In this document: positions 52,605-60,899 of the stretch, one piece after another
Position numbering within the stretch: position 1 is the stretch's first letter
Layout: each line of letters begins with the position of its first letter
DNA from: Chersky-840 sp963764205
Lineage (GTDB): Bacteria; Actinomycetota; Acidimicrobiia; Acidimicrobiales; UBA8190
Reading direction: 5' to 3'
Length of the DNA: 64,000 nt
NCBI GenBank assembly: GCA_963764205.1
Contig: CAVXRN010000006.1
Span: forward strand, 1,488,001 to 1,552,000
Position numbers and translations under genes: made by a program
Notes under the pieces: model-generated
Told to the model about the DNA's origin: nothing
Seen by the model: only the letters and a program-made list of their open reading frames with translations
Database searches by the model: none

Positions 52605-53439
52605 ATGCGCTTCGGCATCGACGTCGCCCAGCAACGGATGGAGTTCGCCGAGATCGTCGCCCGCGTTCGCTTGGCCGAGGAGCTGGGGTTCGACGGCGCC
52701 TGGGGTTTCGACCACTTCGTCCCCATGTATGGCGATGAGCCGGGGAACTGCTTCGAAGGGATGACGACCCTGGCGGCGCTGTCCACGGCCACCAGAACGA
52801 TCCGCCTCGGGCTGCTCGTGACGGGCGTGACGTACCGGCATCCTTCGGTCCTGGCCGCCGAAGCGGTGACGGTGGACCATGCCAGTGGTGGTCGGCTCGA
52901 GCTGGCCCTGGGCGCGGCGTGGTACGACGCCGAGCACCGCCAGCTCGGGTTGGAGTTCCCGTCCACGGCGCGTCGCTTCGACCGGTTGGAGGACGAGCTC
53001 GAGATGCTCCACGCGGCTCTTCACCGGCGACGTGGTGTCCTACCAGGGCAAGGAGTTCGGCCTCGAGTCGGCCCAGATGCGTCCCGTGCCGGTGCAGCGA
53101 CCGCACCCGCCCATCTGGATCGGAGGGTCGGGTCGCCGCCGCACGCTCCCGCTCGTGGCCCGGTTCGCCGACGTGTGGCATACCTGGGGCGAGCCCGAGC
53201 AGCTCAGCGCACTCTCGGTGGAGATCGACGTCCTGGCCGAGGCGGCGGGGCGCGATCCCACCTCCATCCTGCGCGCCTCGTCGGTCTCGCTCTCCGAGCC
53301 CTGGGACGACGTCCGGCGGGCCGTGGCGGCGATGCGCGACGCCGGGATCGGCTACCTCGTGTGCGGTTGGCCGGCCGAAGGGCGCGACCGGGTCGAGGAG
53401 TTCGCCACCGAGGTCATGGCCGAGTACCGCGCCAGCTGA
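52605..53439 (+). pseudogene. LLM-class F420-dependent oxidoreductase, frameshifted
   Basis: ATG 52605 opens MRFGIDVAQQRMEFAEIVAR, a typical luciferase-like start, and the frame is good to about 53013 (ELEMLHA). The next frame picks up with LFTGDVVSYQGKEF, RPHPPIWIGGSGRRR and VARFADVWHTWG, and ends at TGA 53439. Removing one G at 53015-53016 (acgcggctc) gives a normal 277-residue enzyme. The family uses F420 or FMN to oxidise or reduce alcohols and other substrates. As with the ligase and HDAC genes, both halves are conserved, which argues for sequence error or recent loss. Confidence 0.83.
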
Positions 53440-53453
53440 ACGCCGTCACCGAC

Positions 53454-53903
53454 TCAAGCGTCGTCGGTGTTCACGATCAGCAGGTTGCACGGGCAGTGGT
53501 GCGACACCTTGTTGGGCACGCTCCCGAGGACGAAGCGCTTGATCCCGCTCATGCCCTTGTTCCCGATCACGACGAGGTCGGCGTCCACCGCTTTGGCCAC
53601 GTCGATCAGTACATCGGCGGCGTCACCTTCGACGTTGTGCGCCTCGACCGCCACGCCCTGGCGCCCCGCCTCGGCCACCACGTTGGAGCAGATCAGCGCG
53701 CCCTCGTCACGGAGGTCGGCGTGCGCCTGCGCCACCGCGGCATGATCGACCCCCTCCACGCCCATCATGGGCGCCGAGGCGGTGCGAACCACGTGGACGA
53801 CGTGGAGGGTGGCTCCGGTCAGCTTGGCCAGGCCGAGGGCCTGGTCGATGGCGTGTGCGGCTCGATTCGAACCGTCGGTGCCTACCACGATCGCCTTGTA
53901 CAT
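53454..53903 (-). CDS. Universal stress protein A family, ATP-binding type
   Basis: 149 residues from ATG 53903. MYKAIVVGTDGSNRAAHAID is the standard opening. The ATP-binding motif is complete: IGNKGMSGIKRFVLGSVPN. This differs from the two other USP-like proteins of the window, where it is eroded. It is convergent with the LLM gene, stops 14 bp apart. Confidence 0.88.
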   Translation of the reverse strand: MYKAIVVGTDGSNRAAHAIDQALGLAKLTGATLHVVHVVRTASAPMMGVEGVDHAAVAQAHADLRDEGALICSNVVAEAGRQGVAVEAHNVEGDAADVLIDVAKAVDADLVVIGNKGMSGIKRFVLGSVPNKVSHHCPCNLLIVNTDDA

Positions 53904-54011
53904 GATTCCCCCGGGTGCCAACTCTGGCCGGTCGGACGGCTCGCCTCGTGACGAAGTCTGCAGGCTCTCTTCACTCGTGTCCACCTGCGCCACGCTCTCG
54001 GAGCCACCTCG

Positions 54012-54308
54012 TCAGAGGCGGACCAGCGGCGCGTAGTGCTCGACGGTCGGGAACGGGTCGTAGAAGTGGTGGAGGAGCCGACGCCACTCCTGGTACTGCG
54101 GCGAACCCCGGAAGCCTTCGGTGTGGTCTTCCAAGCGGTCCCACTCCACCAGGAGGAGGTAGCGCGAGGGCGTTTCAATGCACCGGTCCAGCCGCAACGA
54201 CCGGAACCCCGGCATGGACGAGATGATCGTCTGCGCCTGCTCGAACACCTCCTCGAAACGTCGTTGTTCCCCGTCGATGACATCGAGGCACGCGTGTTCG
54301 AGGATCAT
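54012..54308 (-). CDS. ABM-family (antibiotic biosynthesis monooxygenase-like) protein
   Basis: 98 residues from ATG 54308. The single domain has MILEHACLDVIDG, then MPGFRSLRLDRCIETPSRYL and the C-terminal HHFYDPFPTVEHY, a typical dimeric alpha/beta barrel. Such proteins act as cofactor-free monooxygenases or as structural dimers. No zinc ribbon is attached, in contrast to the ABM protein at 22322. Confidence 0.78.
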   Translation of the reverse strand: MILEHACLDVIDGEQRRFEEVFEQAQTIISSMPGFRSLRLDRCIETPSRYLLLVEWDRLEDHTEGFRGSPQYQEWRRLLHHFYDPFPTVEHYAPLVRL

Positions 54309-54456
54309 GGCTCCATGGTGCCGCACTCCAGTCGCTCTCGTCGGCCCCCTCGACGGGGAAGGGTTGCGAGAGTTCACCACCGGCCGGCGCGTCACCCCCG
54401 AGGGAGGCTCGGACGTGCCCGCCACGTGGGCGACCGTCAGCCCCTGATCGAGGCCG

Positions 54457-55302
54457 TCAGCGCCCTTCGAAGCGAGGATCGCGGCCCTCGAGCATGGCGC
54501 TCACGCCTTCGACGGCGTCGACGGTGCCCGCCAGGACCGTCTGCTCCGCCAGCTCGTGCCGCATGGCCTCCCGGGCCGCGTCGGCAAGGCCGTGACGCAA
54601 CGTCTTGCGGGTGGACGACACCGCCAACGGGGCGCCCGCCGCGATGAGCGCGGCCATCTCCTGCGCCACACTCACCTCGTCGCCGTCGGGGACCACCCGC
54701 TGGGCGATGCCGATCCGCCCCGCTTCGGCCGCCACGACGCGTCGACCGGTCAACAACAGCTCAGCGCCACGTCCGGGCCCCACCACACGGGGCAACGTCA
54801 TGCTCAGCGCGAACCCGGGGTGGATCCCGAGCCGGACGAAGTTGGCCTGGAACCAGCCCAACTCGCCCACGACGCAGAGGTCGCATGCCAGTGCGAGCCC
54901 GAATCCCGCCCCGATGGCCGCCCCCTGGACGGCGGCCACCACCGGCACCGGCGATTCGAAGATTCGCACGGCCTGCTTGTAGAACGCTGCGGTTCGCTCC
55001 TCGAAGTTGCCGTGTTCGGTGGGGTCGGGGGCGTCACCGGACCGGAAATCGGCGCCGGCGCAGAACGACCGACCCTCCGAGCACACCACCGCGGCCCGGG
55101 CACCCGACGCCAGTCCTGCCAGCGCGTCGGCCAGGGCACGCAACACCGGTTCGGTCAGCAGGTTGTGCGGCGGGCGCCGCAGCGTGACGACGGCCACGTC
55201 TCCGTCGTGGTGGACCGACACGTCGCCCCCGCCCTCCGCCGGGGCGACAGGGTCCTCGTCGGAAGGGGGCGATGGCGTGGCTCGGGATCGACGCGGCACC
55301 AA
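54457..55302 (-). CDS. Enoyl-CoA hydratase/isomerase family protein lacking the usual Glu pair
   Basis: 281 residues from GTG 55302. Crotonase features are clear: CSEGRSFCAGADFRSG (oxyanion hole region), GAAIGAGFGLALACDLCV and GIHPGFALSMTLPRVVG. In classical hydratases the two catalytic Glu lie in GGGCEL and PEI; here the aligned residues appear to be Gly (GAGFGL) and Asn (ANF). It may therefore act as an isomerase, thioesterase or other crotonase-fold enzyme. The first 30 residues are disordered. Confidence 0.82.
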   Translation of the reverse strand: MVPRRSRATPSPPSDEDPVAPAEGGGDVSVHHDGDVAVVTLRRPPHNLLTEPVLRALADALAGLASGARAAVVCSEGRSFCAGADFRSGDAPDPTEHGNFEERTAAFYKQAVRIFESPVPVVAAVQGAAIGAGFGLALACDLCVVGELGWFQANFVRLGIHPGFALSMTLPRVVGPGRGAELLLTGRRVVAAEAGRIGIAQRVVPDGDEVSVAQEMAALIAAGAPLAVSSTRKTLRHGLADAAREAMRHELAEQTVLAGTVDAVEGVSAMLEGRDPRFEGR

Positions 55303-55309
55303 GACGCCG

Positions 55310-56317
55310 TTACCGGCCGCGCCGGCGGGCCCGCCGGCCCTTGAGCATGGCGGCCTCGGCCGCCGCGATCAGGTCGTCGAGGCTGTCGTGATGATGGAGG
55401 TCGGCGAATCCGACGCTGGCGGTCGAGCCCGGAGCCTCCTCGGCCAAGATGACGGCGAACTCCTTGAAGCGCAGCTCGGCCGTGGCGATGTCCGAGCCCG
55501 GGAGCGAGAAGAGGAACTCGTCACCGCCGAGGCGGGCGATCACGTCGTAGGACCGCAAGGTGGCGCGCAGCGCGGCGGTGACCTTGCGCAGGATCTCGTC
55601 TCCGGCGCGCGATCCTCGCGTGTCGTTGACCACCTTCATCCTGTCGACGTTCAGGTAGCCGAGGACGAAGCGCTCGCCGCTGCGCCGGCAGCGGTCCATG
55701 TCCCGCGACAGCGCCGCGAACCCCGCCTGTCGGTTGAGGACCCCGGTGAGCTCGTCGCGGGTCAGCCGGTCCGAGTCGCGCCCGGCATCGGTCGGCATGT
55801 GGCGCAGGACGGTCGGCGCCGGTGCCGGTGCGGACGCGGGTTCCGGTTGCGGGCGTGCCGGCTCGGGCTCGGCCTGCACCGGCGCCGAGCGCACGGCTTC
55901 GGCGGCCGGCACGCGGGCGGGATGGTCGCCTGCACCCCGGGTCTGGCGTTGCGCTGCGAAAGGCGTGGCACTCCGGGGGCCCAGCGCCTCAGCCGCGTCG
56001 TCCCTGCGCGTGTCGTCGACGGTCGGCGCGTCGTCGCTCGACACGACACTGCGCACGAGGTCGGCCCACAACGTGACGATCTCGGTGACCTGGTCCGCCA
56101 CGAGATCCAACACCGCGTCGCGCTCGGCCGGTTCGAGGTGGCGGAGCTGAGCGTGCAGCTTGGCGGCACCGTCGGACAGTGCGCTCGCCACCTTGAGGAG
56201 CTGTTGGGCGGAAACCACTGCTGCGTCCTGCGTGGCCACGGTGGGAGCTCCTCGCTCACCCTGGATGGCGGAGAGTCGCCTGCGACCGACGCGTGGATCG
56301 TCATCCAGGTCCTGCAT
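55310..56317 (-). CDS. Diguanylate cyclase (GGDEF) with helical and Pro-rich N-terminus
   Basis: 335 residues from ATG 56317. Residues 35-90 are helical (DAAVVSAQQLLKVASALSD) and end near WADLVRSVVSS, perhaps a sensor or dimerisation segment. A Pro/Ala/Glu linker follows. Residues 185-330 form the GGDEF domain with DELTGVLNRQAGF, YLNVDRMKVVND and an intact RLGGDEFLFSL (264-268). No inhibitory RxxD site is seen. It should make c-di-GMP, complementing the GGDEF-EAL protein at 14621. Confidence 0.87.
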   Translation of the reverse strand: MQDLDDDPRVGRRRLSAIQGERGAPTVATQDAAVVSAQQLLKVASALSDGAAKLHAQLRHLEPAERDAVLDLVADQVTEIVTLWADLVRSVVSSDDAPTVDDTRRDDAAEALGPRSATPFAAQRQTRGAGDHPARVPAAEAVRSAPVQAEPEPARPQPEPASAPAPAPTVLRHMPTDAGRDSDRLTRDELTGVLNRQAGFAALSRDMDRCRRSGERFVLGYLNVDRMKVVNDTRGSRAGDEILRKVTAALRATLRSYDVIARLGGDEFLFSLPGSDIATAELRFKEFAVILAEEAPGSTASVGFADLHHHDSLDDLIAAAEAAMLKGRRARRRGR

Positions 56318-56429
56318 CTCAATTCCCCCGTCTAGTCCTCACCGGCAGTGAACGCAAAACTACAGCACTGTGACTTACGAGATCCGGATCCTGGTCGTCG
56401 ATCGGTCCAGGTGAGGAGGCGGTCGGCCC

Positions 56430-57305
56430 TCAGCAGGCCTTGGCCCGGTCGATGCAGGGCTGCAACGCCTCGAAGGCGGCAGGAACGTCCTCGGCCGACA
56501 TGGCGAAGAGCAGCGCCGCCACGCCATCCGCGCCCACCTCGGCGTACTGCTCGGTGATCGGCGCGTCGAGCGGTTTGAAGTAGGGGCACACCGTGACGGT
56601 GATGTCGGCGCGCCGCCGCCCGTGTTCGACCAGCAGCGCCTCGAGGTGGGTGAGTGCTTCAGGGAGCTCGGCCGGGGTGCGGTTGAAGGTGTGCCACCCC
56701 TGGCCCACCCGCGCCGTGCGCCGCATGGCGGCCTCGGACTCGCCGCCGATGTGGATGGGCGGGTGCGGATCCTGCACGGGCTTGGGGTGGAGGTTGCACG
56801 CCGGCAGCGTGTAGTGGGTTCCCGAGAACGACGACGGGTCGTCGCACCACAGCGTGTGCAGGACCTGGAGGTACTCGTCGGTGCGCGCTCCGCGTCGCTC
56901 CCACGGCACCGCCACGGCCTCGAACTCCTCGCGTAGCCACCCCACGCCCACGCCGAGGTCGACCCGTCCCCCCGACAGCCAGTCCACCGTCGCGACCTCT
57001 TTGGCGCTGTAGACGGGGTTGCGTTGCGGCAACAGGCACATGGCGGTCCCGAGCCGCACCGACGTGGTGATCCCGGCCAGGAACGCCAGCGTCGTGAACG
57101 GCTCCAGCAGGCCCGAGCCCGGGGGGATGGGCGCCTGGCCGTCCTCCGCGTACGGGTACTTCGAGGCGTAGTCCTCGAAGGTCACCACGTGCTCGCCCAC
57201 CCAGATGCCGTGCACCCCGCGCGCCTCGGCCTCGCGGGCGACGACGGCGAGGTACTCGGGGGTGCAGAACGGGTTGGCGGTGGGCAACCAGATGTCGACG
57301 TGCAT
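56430..57305 (-). CDS. LLM-class F420-dependent oxidoreductase
   Basis: 291 residues from ATG 57305; the frame is open further upstream, but that part overlaps the DDN gene. Opening MHVDIWLPTANPFCTPEYL, then WVGEHVV, GTAMCLLPQRNP, DLGVGVGWLREEF and PPIHIGGESEAAMRR mark the luciferase-like TIM barrel with an F420-binding pattern. It lies 19 bp after the deazaflavin-dependent protein, in line with joint use of F420. Intact, unlike the LLM gene at 52605. Confidence 0.88.
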   Translation of the reverse strand: MHVDIWLPTANPFCTPEYLAVVAREAEARGVHGIWVGEHVVTFEDYASKYPYAEDGQAPIPPGSGLLEPFTTLAFLAGITTSVRLGTAMCLLPQRNPVYSAKEVATVDWLSGGRVDLGVGVGWLREEFEAVAVPWERRGARTDEYLQVLHTLWCDDPSSFSGTHYTLPACNLHPKPVQDPHPPIHIGGESEAAMRRTARVGQGWHTFNRTPAELPEALTHLEALLVEHGRRRADITVTVCPYFKPLDAPITEQYAEVGADGVAALLFAMSAEDVPAAFEALQPCIDRAKAC

Positions 57306-57324
57306 GGCGTGCTCCTGTGCCCCT

Positions 57325-57774
57325 CTACCGCGCGGTCGGTGTGGTGATGTGGAACACGGGGTGCTCCGGCGCGATGCGCCGCAGCTCGTCGTCGGAGGAG
57401 TCGGCGGAGACGCCACCGAAGAACTTGCCCACTTCGAACTTCCAGCGCCGGAGATAGGCGCGCAGCACCTCCACCTTGGCGTCGTCGCCGAGCTCCTCGG
57501 CCTGGAACGGCTCCGCCCGGCGCCCCAGGACGAGCTCGCCTTCACCGGCCACACGGAAGTTGCGCACCCATTCGGTCTCGCCTCGCGGTGCGACGAGGTA
57601 ACGCGCCCCGTCGACGGTGAGGACGTTCACCGGGTTGCTACGCCACTGGCCCGACTTCCGGCCCCGGACCCGCAGCACCCGCGAGCCCCACACGCTGATA
57701 CCCCGGCGCGTCAGCCATGCCACCGTGGCATTGAACGCCTTGTCGACCGAAGTCGGCTTTTCGTAGTGCGCCAC
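57325..57774 (-). CDS. Deazaflavin-dependent (DDN family) nitroreductase-like protein
   Basis: 149 residues from GTG 57774. SGQWRSNPVNVLTVDGARYL, VAPRGETEWVRNFRVAG and PEHPVFHI are hallmarks of the Ddn/split-barrel F420-dependent group. These enzymes reduce quinones or nitro compounds with F420H2. It is probably co-transcribed with the downstream LLM gene and upstream SDR gene (37 bp apart). Confidence 0.85.
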   Translation of the reverse strand: MAHYEKPTSVDKAFNATVAWLTRRGISVWGSRVLRVRGRKSGQWRSNPVNVLTVDGARYLVAPRGETEWVRNFRVAGEGELVLGRRAEPFQAEELGDDAKVEVLRAYLRRWKFEVGKFFGGVSADSSDDELRRIAPEHPVFHITTPTAR

Positions 57775-57810
57775 TCCGCCATCATGACAAGGGGGTGGCG
57801 CGTGGGCCAC

Positions 57811-58548
57811 TCAGCGCAGGTGGAGCCCGCCGTCGACCATCACGATCTCACCCGTCACGTAGCGGGCTGCCACCAGGCCGAGGATCACTTGTGCGATGTC
57901 TTGGGGCGTGCCCGACCGCTGCAGGGGTGCGTGCGCCTTTACGAATTCCCGCACCAGGTCCCAATCCTCGGTCCACGGGGTGTCCACCAGCCCCGGCGCC
58001 ACGGCATTGACCCTGATGTCAGGCCCCAGCACGTTGGCGAGCAGCTCGGTCATGTGACTCACCGCCGCCTTGGAGGTGGCGTAGGGGATCGAGCTGCCTC
58101 GGGTGGTGTGCCCCGCCACCGACGACACGTTGACGACCACCCCGTCGCCCCCGGCGCGCAGGTGGGGGACCGCCGCCACCGTCACCTGCCAGGTGCCGAT
58201 GACGTTCACGTCGAAGATGCGCCGCCACACCTCCGGCGACGCGGCTTCGAGGTCGGGGTGGGCGATGACCCGGGTGGTGCCGGCGTTGTTGACGAGGATG
58301 TCGAGCCGGCCGTGGTGCGACACCGACTGAGCCACGAGGTCACGCGCCTGCTCGGCGTCCGCGATGTCGGCCTGGACGTAGCTCGCGCCCGGGAGCTCCG
58401 CCGCCAGGGCTCGTCCCGCCTCGACCGACGACGCCGAGTTCACGACCACCGCCGCCCCTTCGGCCGCGAGCAACCGGGCCGTCGCCGCTCCGATGCCGCT
58501 CGATGACCCGGTCACGAGGGCGACCTTGCCCCCGAGGCTCTCGCTCAT
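57811..58548 (-). CDS. Short-chain dehydrogenase/reductase
   Basis: 245 residues from ATG 58548. The cofactor turn is VTGSSSGIG, the structural motif NNAG, and the catalytic Ser/Tyr/Lys are in VSSVAGHT and PYATSKAAVS. The C-terminal VNAVAPGLVDTPW is of the 3-oxoacyl-ACP reductase-like group. It probably oxidises or reduces a hydroxyl on a catabolic intermediate; adjacency to F420 enzymes gives no precise substrate. Confidence 0.9.
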   Translation of the reverse strand: MSESLGGKVALVTGSSSGIGAATARLLAAEGAAVVVNSASSVEAGRALAAELPGASYVQADIADAEQARDLVAQSVSHHGRLDILVNNAGTTRVIAHPDLEAASPEVWRRIFDVNVIGTWQVTVAAVPHLRAGGDGVVVNVSSVAGHTTRGSSIPYATSKAAVSHMTELLANVLGPDIRVNAVAPGLVDTPWTEDWDLVREFVKAHAPLQRSGTPQDIAQVILGLVAARYVTGEIVMVDGGLHLR

Positions 58549-58609
58549 GTCGGTCCTCGTCTCCCTCTCGGCGCAGCCGACGTCCTCGGGCGCGCTCTGT
58601 TTCCTCTTG

Positions 58610-58640
58610 TCAGTCCGTTTTCTTATCAGTCCGTTTTCTC
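58610..58640 (+). repeat. 14-bp direct repeat in the FAH gene leader
   Basis: tcagtccgttttct occurs at 58610-58623 and 58627-58640 (17-bp period), followed by a further tcag. This T-rich stretch, 30-60 bp before the FAH start, stands out from the GC-rich surroundings and may be part of the promoter or a regulator site. Confidence 0.7.
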
Positions 58641-58667
58641 TTATCAGCTTGTGGCTACCGTACGGGC

Positions 58668-59540
58668 ATGCGGCTCGTGAGCTTCGTGGAACCCGACGAC
58701 CTTGCCGTCGTCCGCACCGGCGTCGTGGTGGGCGAGGACGTGGTCGACCTCACCGATCCTTCGGTGGGGCTGCCCGGCGACATGACCGAGTTCCTGGTGG
58801 ACGGGCCCGCCGCCATGGAGCGGGCCGAGGCGGCCGCGACGTCGAGCGCCCGGCGACTGGCCCTGGCGCAGGTTCGCCTGCGCCCCCCGGTGCCGCGCCC
58901 GGCCAAGGTGCTCGGCATCGGCCTCAACTACGCCGCCCACGTGGCCGAGACCGGGGCGACGCGGCCCGAACATCAGGTGTGGTTCAACAAGCAACGCACC
59001 TGTGTGATCGGGCCCGGCGACGCCATCGAGATCCCCGCCGTGTCGCCCCAGGTGGACTACGAGGGCGAGCTGGCCATGGTCATCGGGCGCCGCTGTCGCC
59101 ACGTGCGCAGCGCCGACGCGCCCGCCGTGGTGGCGGGCTACACCATCGTCAACGACGTGAGCGTGCGCGACTGGCAGTACCGCACCCCCACGTGGACCCT
59201 GGGCAAGTCCTTCGACACCCACGGGCCGACGGGGCCGTGGATCGTCACCGCCGACGAGATCGAGGACCCGCACCGGCTCGGTCTGCGTACCTGGGTCAAC
59301 GACGACCTGCGCCAGGACGCGTCCACCGACGACATGATCTTCTCGTGCTGGGAGCAGATCGAGTACCTCACGACGGTGTTCACGCTCGAGCCCGGTGACA
59401 TCATCTCTACGGGCACACCGGCCGGTGTGGGGGCGGGCTTCGACCCGCCCCGCTGGCTCGTCCACGGCGACGTCGTCCGCATCGAGATCGACCACATCGG
59501 GACGCTCGAGAACCACGTTGCCGACGAGCCCGTCGCCTGA
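58668..59540 (+). CDS. Fumarylacetoacetate hydrolase family protein
   Basis: 290 residues from ATG 58668. The family core is KVLGIGLNYAAHVAETG, PQVDYEGELAMVIG (metal-binding Glu pair), DVSVRDWQ, WTLGKSFDTHGPTGPW and GDIISTGTPAGVG. All metal ligands of the FAH fold are visible. Such enzymes cleave C-C bonds of acylpyruvates or isomerise/hydrate oxoacids in aromatic and amino-acid catabolism. The 50-residue N-terminal domain is typical. It fits a role in ring-cleavage product breakdown. Confidence 0.9.
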   Translation: MRLVSFVEPDDLAVVRTGVVVGEDVVDLTDPSVGLPGDMTEFLVDGPAAMERAEAAATSSARRLALAQVRLRPPVPRPAKVLGIGLNYAAHVAETGATRPEHQVWFNKQRTCVIGPGDAIEIPAVSPQVDYEGELAMVIGRRCRHVRSADAPAVVAGYTIVNDVSVRDWQYRTPTWTLGKSFDTHGPTGPWIVTADEIEDPHRLGLRTWVNDDLRQDASTDDMIFSCWEQIEYLTTVFTLEPGDIISTGTPAGVGAGFDPPRWLVHGDVVRIEIDHIGTLENHVADEPVA

Positions 59541-59565
59541 ACCGCGCCCCGTCGCACTCGGCGCG

Positions 59566-59967
59566 TTGCGTGTCACGCGCGGCCTCGTGATCCCCGCCGA
59601 CGAGCTCGAGTGGCGGTTCACCACGAGCGGCGGCCCCGGTGGTCAGCACGCCAACAAGGCGAGCACCCGGGCCGAAGTGTCCTTCGACGTGGCCGGCTCC
59701 CGGTCCCTCGGCCCCCGCCAGCGAGCCCGGCTCCTCGACCGACTCGGTCCGACGGTGCGCGCCGCGTCGGGCGACGAGCGTTCGCAGATGCGCAATCGGG
59801 AGGTCGCGCTCGAGCGCCTGCGGGCACGCCTCGCCGATGGGCTCCGGGTGGAGCGACCCCGCGTCGCCACCAAGCCTTCGGCGTCGGCCCGGGCCCGGCG
59901 CCTCACCGACAAGCGCCGCCAGTCGGCTCGCAAGCGCGACCGGGCCCGACCGGCCGACGACGACTGA
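59566..59967 (+). CDS. arfB: Ribosome-rescue peptidyl-tRNA hydrolase ArfB (RF-1 domain)
   Basis: 133 residues if TTG 59566 is the start (GTG 59587 is the alternative). The TTG start gives the usual N-terminus LRVTRGLVIPADELEW. The catalytic GGQ is at residues 25-27 (GGPGGQHANKAS). A basic C-terminal tail (KRRQSARKRDRARP) is the part that enters the empty mRNA channel of stalled ribosomes. It releases peptides from non-stop ribosomes. It lies 25 bp after the FAH gene. Confidence 0.85.
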   Translation: MRVTRGLVIPADELEWRFTTSGGPGGQHANKASTRAEVSFDVAGSRSLGPRQRARLLDRLGPTVRAASGDERSQMRNREVALERLRARLADGLRVERPRVATKPSASARARRLTDKRRQSARKRDRARPADDD

Positions 59968-59976
59968 CTTGGTCCG

Positions 59977-59994
59977 GGGTCGCCTCGGCGACCC
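59977..59994. terminator. Bidirectional hairpin between convergent arfB and SDR genes
   Basis: GGGTCGC (59977-59983) and GCGACCC (59988-59994) with a CTCG loop in the 34-bp gap between two convergent stops. The stem is short but very stable; no T-run on either strand. Confidence 0.55.
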
Positions 59995-60001
59995 TGCCGC
60001 T

Positions 60002-60808
60002 TTAGAGGCTGTCGGGTCGGAACAGCGCGTCGCTCCCGCCGTCGACGAAGAGCACCGAGCCGTGGACGTAGCTGTTGGCCGGGTCGAGCAGGAACCCGAT
60101 GGCGGCTGCGATCTCGGCCGGGTTGGCCCGGCGTCCCATGGGCACGGGCAGCGCCTCGATGAGCGGTCCGAGCACGGGGTCCTCGAGGCCGCCGGCGAGG
60201 AGCGGGGTGTCCACCGGGCCCGGGGCCACCGCATTGAGCCGCACGCCGGCCTTGCCCCAGGCGCCGACCCGCCGGCGCATGGCACGCGTGAGCGCCAACT
60301 TGCTCATGCCGTAGACCGTGGCGCCATCGAGTCCCGCGGCGCAGGCGCAGGCCTTGTCCTCGTCACCGTCGAGGAGGAGGCCGAGCAATTCTTCGTTCGG
60401 AGGCGTGAGGCCGGCCGAGTTCGACGACACGACCACCGCGGCGGGCGCTTCGCCCTCGGTCAACGGCGACAACATGCCGTCGAGCACGGCCAGCGCCCCG
60501 AAGAAGTTGACGCTCGCGATCGACTCGGTGGGCGTTACCTGGGGCCCGATCCCGGCACACAGCACCAGGCCGTCGAGCCGGGAGCCCGAGAGCTCGGTCA
60601 CCGCCGCCACCGCAGTGGCGCGACCGTCGGGGCCCGAGAGATCCGCCGTGACCGTGGCGTCGTGGAGGTCGACGCCGATCACGCGCAGCCCACTGCGCTC
60701 AAGTCGCCGGGTCACCGCGGCGCCGATCCCCGAGCCCGATCCCGTGACGGCGATGGTCCGTCGATGACGGGGCGCAGGCGTCATCTCGGGCCGCGGCGTG
60801 ATGTCCAT
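60002..60808 (-). CDS. Short-chain dehydrogenase (3-alpha-hydroxysteroid dehydrogenase-like)
   Basis: 268 residues from ATG 60808 (ATG 60784 is possible). Cofactor turn VTGSGSGIG, catalytic Tyr/Lys in VYGMSKLALTR and LNAVAPGPVDTPLL at the C-terminus. The short insertion LGLLLDGDEDKACACAAG before the active Tyr is typical of 3-alpha-HSD/carbonyl reductase relatives. A steroid or alcohol substrate is plausible given the KSTD-like and Rieske genes of the window. Confidence 0.85.
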   Translation of the reverse strand: MDITPRPEMTPAPRHRRTIAVTGSGSGIGAAVTRRLERSGLRVIGVDLHDATVTADLSGPDGRATAVAAVTELSGSRLDGLVLCAGIGPQVTPTESIASVNFFGALAVLDGMLSPLTEGEAPAAVVVSSNSAGLTPPNEELLGLLLDGDEDKACACAAGLDGATVYGMSKLALTRAMRRRVGAWGKAGVRLNAVAPGPVDTPLLAGGLEDPVLGPLIEALPVPMGRRANPAEIAAAIGFLLDPANSYVHGSVLFVDGGSDALFRPDSL

Positions 60809-60842
60809 GGCGGCACGTTGTAGTCGACGCGCGTCGAGCTGC

Positions 60843-60899
60843 GCCTCTCGGGACGCTCAGGGCCTCTCGGGACGCTCAGGGCCTCTCGGGACGCTCAGG
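60843..60899 (+). repeat. 19-bp tandem repeat, three perfect copies
   Basis: gcctctcgggacgctcagg is repeated at 60843, 60862 and 60881. It lies in the gap between the SDR start (60808) and the stop of the DUF4193-like gene, overlapping the latter by about 5 bp. The length is not a multiple of three, consistent with a non-coding location. Copies are identical, so it is recent and probably variable. Confidence 0.95.

Noticed and set aside
60843..60899. CRISPR or regulatory repeat array
   Set aside because: Three head-to-tail 19-bp copies without spacers and no cas genes.
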